NCBI GenBank assembly: GCA_944989445.1 | Contig: CALYLW010000019.1 | Span: 1 to 64,000 of the forward strand | Direction: 5' to 3' | DNA length: 64,000 nt | Origin: Ampullaceana balthica | Lineage: Eukaryota; Mollusca; Gastropoda; Lymnaeidae | Shown: positions 60,401 to 64,000 of the stretch, in pieces | How the letters are laid out: every line of letters begins with the position of its first letter | Numbering within the stretch: position 1 is the first letter of the stretch | Made by a program: the position numbers and the translations under genes | The notes under the pieces: generated by a model | What the model was told of the DNA's origin: nothing | Databases searched by the model: none | The model's input: the letters and a program-made list of their open reading frames with translations, nothing else

Positions 60401-60476
60401 AAAGGCTGGCCACTCAAAGACTGATGGCATGTACAAACATAGAGAATCAGTCAAACCTGAATCGAACAAGTCGGTC

Positions 60477-60722
60477 GGTCCTCGACACGTACGCAGACAG
60501 TTATGACGACACAGCTGTCGGTCTACCGAGACACGTACGCAGACAGTTATGACGAAACAGCTGGCGGTCTACCGAGTCATGTACGCAGACAGTTATGACG
60601 AAACAGCTGGCGGTCTACCGAGACATGTACGCAGACAGTTCTGACGAAACAGCTGGCGGTCTACCGAGACATGTACGCAGACAGTTATGACGAAACAGCT
60701 GGCGGTCTACCGAGACATGACC
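60477..60722 (+). repeat. 46-bp tandem array, about 5 copies
   Basis: Unit begins agacatgtacgcagacagtt and ends ctggcggtctaccg. Confidence 0.95.
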
Positions 60723-61610
60723 ACAAACAGATAAATCAAAATTCAGTGTAAGTCTTGAACTTTCCATTCCATCCCATCGTCTACTCACCGGGTTTGTATT
60801 TGGGTCAATGACAGTCTCCCCACCCCCCTCACACACACACACGCTTTCCTTATTTCGGGAGAACTAACCATCCTCCCTGGATCCCGATAGTTCAAGGTCA
60901 TTATCCACCTGACTCCACGGATTCAGTGGGATAACGTCCAACCATGTCATTAGACACATCTGCGTTGTCTCTCGTCCTGTCTTCACATACCCTGGAAAAT
61001 GACAAATTTAACAACCAATACTTAGTGACGTACATACGAGACCAAGGGACGTAATTCCATGTCTGAGGAACGTAATGGGACTTCTTAGTGCTTCACTACA
61101 ATAAAATAAAATATTCTGAGCACAACTTATCCTCCTCTAAAAAAATAAATAATAATAAAATAAAATATAAAAAAAATAGAGGGAGGTTATTTTCACTCCA
61201 CCAATAACTAGGAGTTGCTTCCCGTTGATACTCCACAGAATAATCGATTGTCTGCCCTTCCTTGAATGGTTTTCGTGGGTTTGGTTGTTTTGATTTGTCC
61301 TTTCGCTCTAACAAGAGACGTTTAAGTCTGACGTCACACGTCTGGTGATAGCTGCGCGTTTACAATGAAAACATGGCAATCCTCAAAGCTATTATCATAG
61401 GCGTATACTTTAAAGAGCATTCGGGGGTCAATTGCTGTCTTTTCTGTAGTTTTTCTGGAGTTTTGAAATTTAAAAAAAAAGAAATTTTTAGACATCGAAT
61501 GAATCAGGGGCGGAATTTCAAAAAAAATAAGGTATCCAACAATTTTTCCACTATGTGAAACGCCTCCGATTGGCCCTTACGTGACACGGCGCATTTATTT
61601 TTTTAGGGAG
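60723..61610. other. No gene seen
   Basis: Mixed sequence with an A/T-rich stretch at 61138-61180. Nothing recognised. Confidence 0.45.
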
Positions 61611-61754
61611 TGTCTATTGGTAGTTGAGTACCAATAGCAGGTCCCCGCGGTTGAGGCTATTTGTAGTCAGTTATTTATAGCATCCAATGGGATTACAGAA
61701 ACAATAAATAGCTGCTAATATAGCCTTTTAAATTTCAACAAATGTACCGAACTT

Positions 61755-61850
61755 CCTTGGTCTCATGATAGAGAGTTGGACTGGTGAACTGAATGTTGAA
61801 GAACAATCATGGGTTCGATTTTAGGCTGAGCCTAATTTTTTTCTTCTTTT
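61755..61850 (+). repeat. tRNA-like (SINE head) segment
   Basis: Box-A-like tggtctcatgatagagag and box-B-like gggttcgattt about 45 nt apart, then a run of seven T at 61836. Stems are weak, so a tRNA-derived repeat is more likely than a tRNA gene. Confidence 0.5.
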
Positions 61851-61861
61851 CTTACAAAATT

Positions 61862-62225
61862 GTTATACATTAATTACGATTAAATTAGATCTTTTAGTTT
61901 TAGGGTCAGGGTTAGGGTTAGTTGTCTATTTTTAACATTAAAATAGAAAAACAAATTTATAATATAGGGACTAAAACTAATGATATCAATTTAAAATTCT
62001 TTTAATTACGATTAAATTAGAACTTTTAGTTTTAAGTTTTAGGGTCAGGGTTGGGCTTAGGGTTAGTTGTCTATTTTATACATTAAAATAGAAAAACACA
62101 ATTTTAATATAGGAACTAAAACTAATTAAATCAATTTCACATTTTTATAATTACAATTAAATTGGAGCTTTTAGTTTTAGGGTCAAGGTTAGGTTTAGTT
62201 GTCTATTTTTATACATTCAAACATT
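61862..62225 (+). repeat. 139-bp direct repeat, 2.6 copies
   Basis: Unit begins attaattacgattaaattag and includes gggtcagggttagggttag, gttgtctatttt and gaactaaaactaa. Confidence 0.85.
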
Positions 62226-62385
62226 ACATCAAACTCAGAATATCACCTAGTTGCAGTTTTATGAACAATTAATAATAGCGAACTACCATTAGCGGACAAC
62301 CGGAAATGGCTATTGGTAGTCGAGTACCAATAGCTCTCTAGAAGCTATTGGTAGTCAACTACAAATAGCCGCAGCCTATTTTTAT

Positions 62386-62960
62386 GGTCAGAGTAGGTAA
62401 GGGAATATGACGAAACATTGATAGTAGTAACAGTGGACTATAGAGATCAGCGAATAGCGTGTTGTGATGAAATCCAGCGATACATTAGTTTGTAGCTGAC
62501 GTGTAATGGACACCCTGGTGGTTCAAAGCTCTTGTTGGGATTTTATTTACATGACGTCATTCCACGGCTCGTGTGTACTGTTGTAGCCATGGCAACGACA
62601 AAGAAGATGGCCGCTGTTTACCTTGGAGAGACTGTGGTCAACAGTTTTTTTTATGGCGTTCGTCCAGTGGGAGAAAATATCGCACAATAACAAGGACATA
62701 AAACCCAGAGTCAGAAACCGTGAAGTTATCAGAACCAGAAGCACCTTTCACTAACCCTCCTTTCTCTTTCCCCACCTTTCTCCAATCCTCCTTCCTCTTT
62801 CCTCACCTTTTTCTTTTTCTTCCATTCTCTTTCCCTTCCAAGCTCTATCACCTCCTTTCGCTTTCTCCTTCTTTCTCTTTTCCCCATTTCTCTTTTCTCT
62901 CGCCATCTCTTGGGCTCAGCTGCCAAGTAGTTTTGAGATAACGTTTATGTACCATTGGGT
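62386..62960. other. No gene; pyrimidine-rich tract
   Basis: 62755-62910 is mostly C/T with ctttctc and ttcctc runs. No exon recognised. Confidence 0.5.
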
Positions 62961-62970
62961 TAACACATTA

Positions 62971-63548
62971 CCGTATATACTCGTTCTAAAGCCGACCTTT
63001 TTTGGACAAAATTCTGAGTTGGGGGGGGGTCGGCTTATGAGAGGGTCATAGGTGATTTCTAGATGTACATTGAATATCGGTGTTGTTATTGTAGATCATC
63101 AAGGTCCTTTTCTACATTCTATAAAATTTGACTTCTCTACCAGAAGCTATAATATATCATTAATTAAACATCTGACCTTACCTTATTTAATCATATTATT
63201 ATTAATTTTTGTGAATGTTTCAATAATTTTTTTTAACAAATTTTGTTTTCAACAAAGAATTTTTATGTACGCGCGTTCACAACCGTTTACCAAATTTTTT
63301 TTTAATACCTGTAACTCTTGCCTAAGAAAGGGCGCAAAGACAAAGATAGGCAGTACACTGTAAACCATCATTTAGCTTGTAGTTTTAAAATATATATGTA
63401 CCATTTTGTTTACTCTGTCCTGTTATTTTTGGGGGGTCGGCTTGCGAGAGGGTTACACACTTTTAATACTTTTCTCTTTCAAAAGTGTGTGTGTGAGGGG
63501 GGAGGGGTCGGCTTATAACCGAACGGGCTATAGAACGAGTATATACGG
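62971..63548. mobile_element. Mariner-like MITE with TA duplication
   Basis: Inverted ends ccgtatatactcgttcta and tagaacgagtatatacgg, flanked by TA at 62969-62970 and 63549-63550. Sub-terminal ggtcggcttatgagaggg recurs three times. No transposase. Confidence 0.82.
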
Positions 63549-63550
63549 TA

Positions 63551-63878
63551 ATTATGTATTGACTCTCCAACACTACATATTTATATCATAAAGTTGTTTA
63601 TTGAATAATTGTGTTCCTGTGAATCTAATAAATGTCTGGAATTTGTGCGAGTCTTAAAACAAATGGATTTTGTCGTTTTCTTTTCACATGTTTATGTTTG
63701 TGATGTGTGTTTTGCATGTGTTTTGTGTGTGTTTTGTGTATTTTGTGTGTTTATGGTTTTTTTATTATTTCAAAATGCCAGTTATCCCATAAAATACTTC
63801 ACTTCCAGCATAGCGCACCACTGGTCCGATGACAGCCAGTCGCAGTGAATGAATGAACAGTGAGACAAGTTTCACACA
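63551..63878. other. No gene seen
   Basis: T/G-rich stretch at 63690-63755 (tgtgttttgtgtg repeats); otherwise nothing recognised. Confidence 0.5.
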
Positions 63879-64000
63879 CACGGCGATGTGATACATTTAA
63901 ACAATCTCAGTCGGGTGTGGGTGATGTTCTACCTTCAGGCTCACGGCGATGTGATACATTTAAACAATCTCAGTCTGGTGTGGGGGATGTTCTACCTTCA
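63879..64000 (+). repeat. 62-bp direct repeat, running off the window
   Basis: Two copies of a unit starting cggcgatgtgatacatttaa at 63881 and 63943. The second copy is cut by the window edge, so a longer array may follow. Confidence 0.85.

Larger units (their letters stand above)
61614..62369. mobile_element. Fold-back element with palindromic ends
   Basis: Both ends carry a 24-bp palindrome, ctattggta-6 nt-taccaatag, at 61614-61637 and 62311-62334. Further inverted copies of ggctatttgtagt lie at about 61655 and 62350-62370. Inside are a tRNA-like segment and 2.6 copies of a 139-bp repeat. Coordinates mark the palindromes; true termini and target duplication are not defined. Confidence 0.7.

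Noticed and set aside
59800..60413. Cys/His-rich antisense repeat proteins resembling a zinc-finger pattern
   Set aside because: 33-bp array read in three frames; no consistent zinc-ligand spacing.
61905..61925. Telomeric repeat tract
   Set aside because: Only two partial TTAGGG units within a larger 139-bp repeat; likewise at 49694-49710.

Overview
Eukaryotic (metazoan) genomic DNA, most likely from a lophotrochozoan and plausibly a gastropod mollusc. This rests on long introns with GT-AG junctions, AT-rich intergenic DNA, many 8-bp-TSD hAT relics, jockey/CR1-like LINE tails and very many minisatellites. The species is not identified. There is no operon-like layout and no viral or toxin gene was recognised.

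Host gene content: I can support one protein-coding gene, on the + strand from about 50.3 to 57.1 kb. It is a five-exon, intron-rich, divergent class A (rhodopsin-like) seven-transmembrane receptor. The five exons sum to 1,077 nt in one frame (358 codons plus stop from the first inferred acceptor). Its introns hold a LINE tail, a microsatellite, minisatellites and two hAT elements.

Layout: 1-1.1 kb, AT-rich DNA with the left half of a poly-G inverted-repeat MITE. 1.1-6.8 kb, a 5.7-kb non-repetitive block that is 70-82% G+T on the + strand in four sampled lines. 6.8-17.8 kb, minisatellites (61, 25, 16, 17, 23, 26, 17 and 24 bp units). 17.8-23.5 kb, a hAT MITE, GA and CAA microsatellites, a TAA-TSD MITE and a 43-bp array. 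23.5-27.1 kb, a mosaic of a decayed hAT transposase, a MULE-like MITE and a 5'-truncated LINE. 27.1-33.8 kb, dispersed repeats and a 2.36-kb hAT carrying a nested MULE-like element, then a hAT MITE with a tRNA-like insert. 35-47 kb, hAT MITEs and arrays of 48, 26, 28, 62, 25 and 47 bp units. 47-50 kb, LINE fragments and a second, RTE-like LINE pseudogene. 50.3-57.1 kb, the receptor gene. 57.6-64 kb, further arrays, a hAT MITE, a fold-back element with a tRNA-like segment and a TA-flanked mariner-like MITE.

Tandem arrays cover roughly 10 kb of the 64 kb. Most long open frames here are by-products of arrays whose unit length is a multiple of three, or of skewed composition. The most notable observations are the G+T-skewed block, which starts inside the poly-G half of a MITE and may be an assembly artefact, and the 20-bp array at the receptor's exon 2/intron 2 boundary, which has copied the 5' splice site many times.
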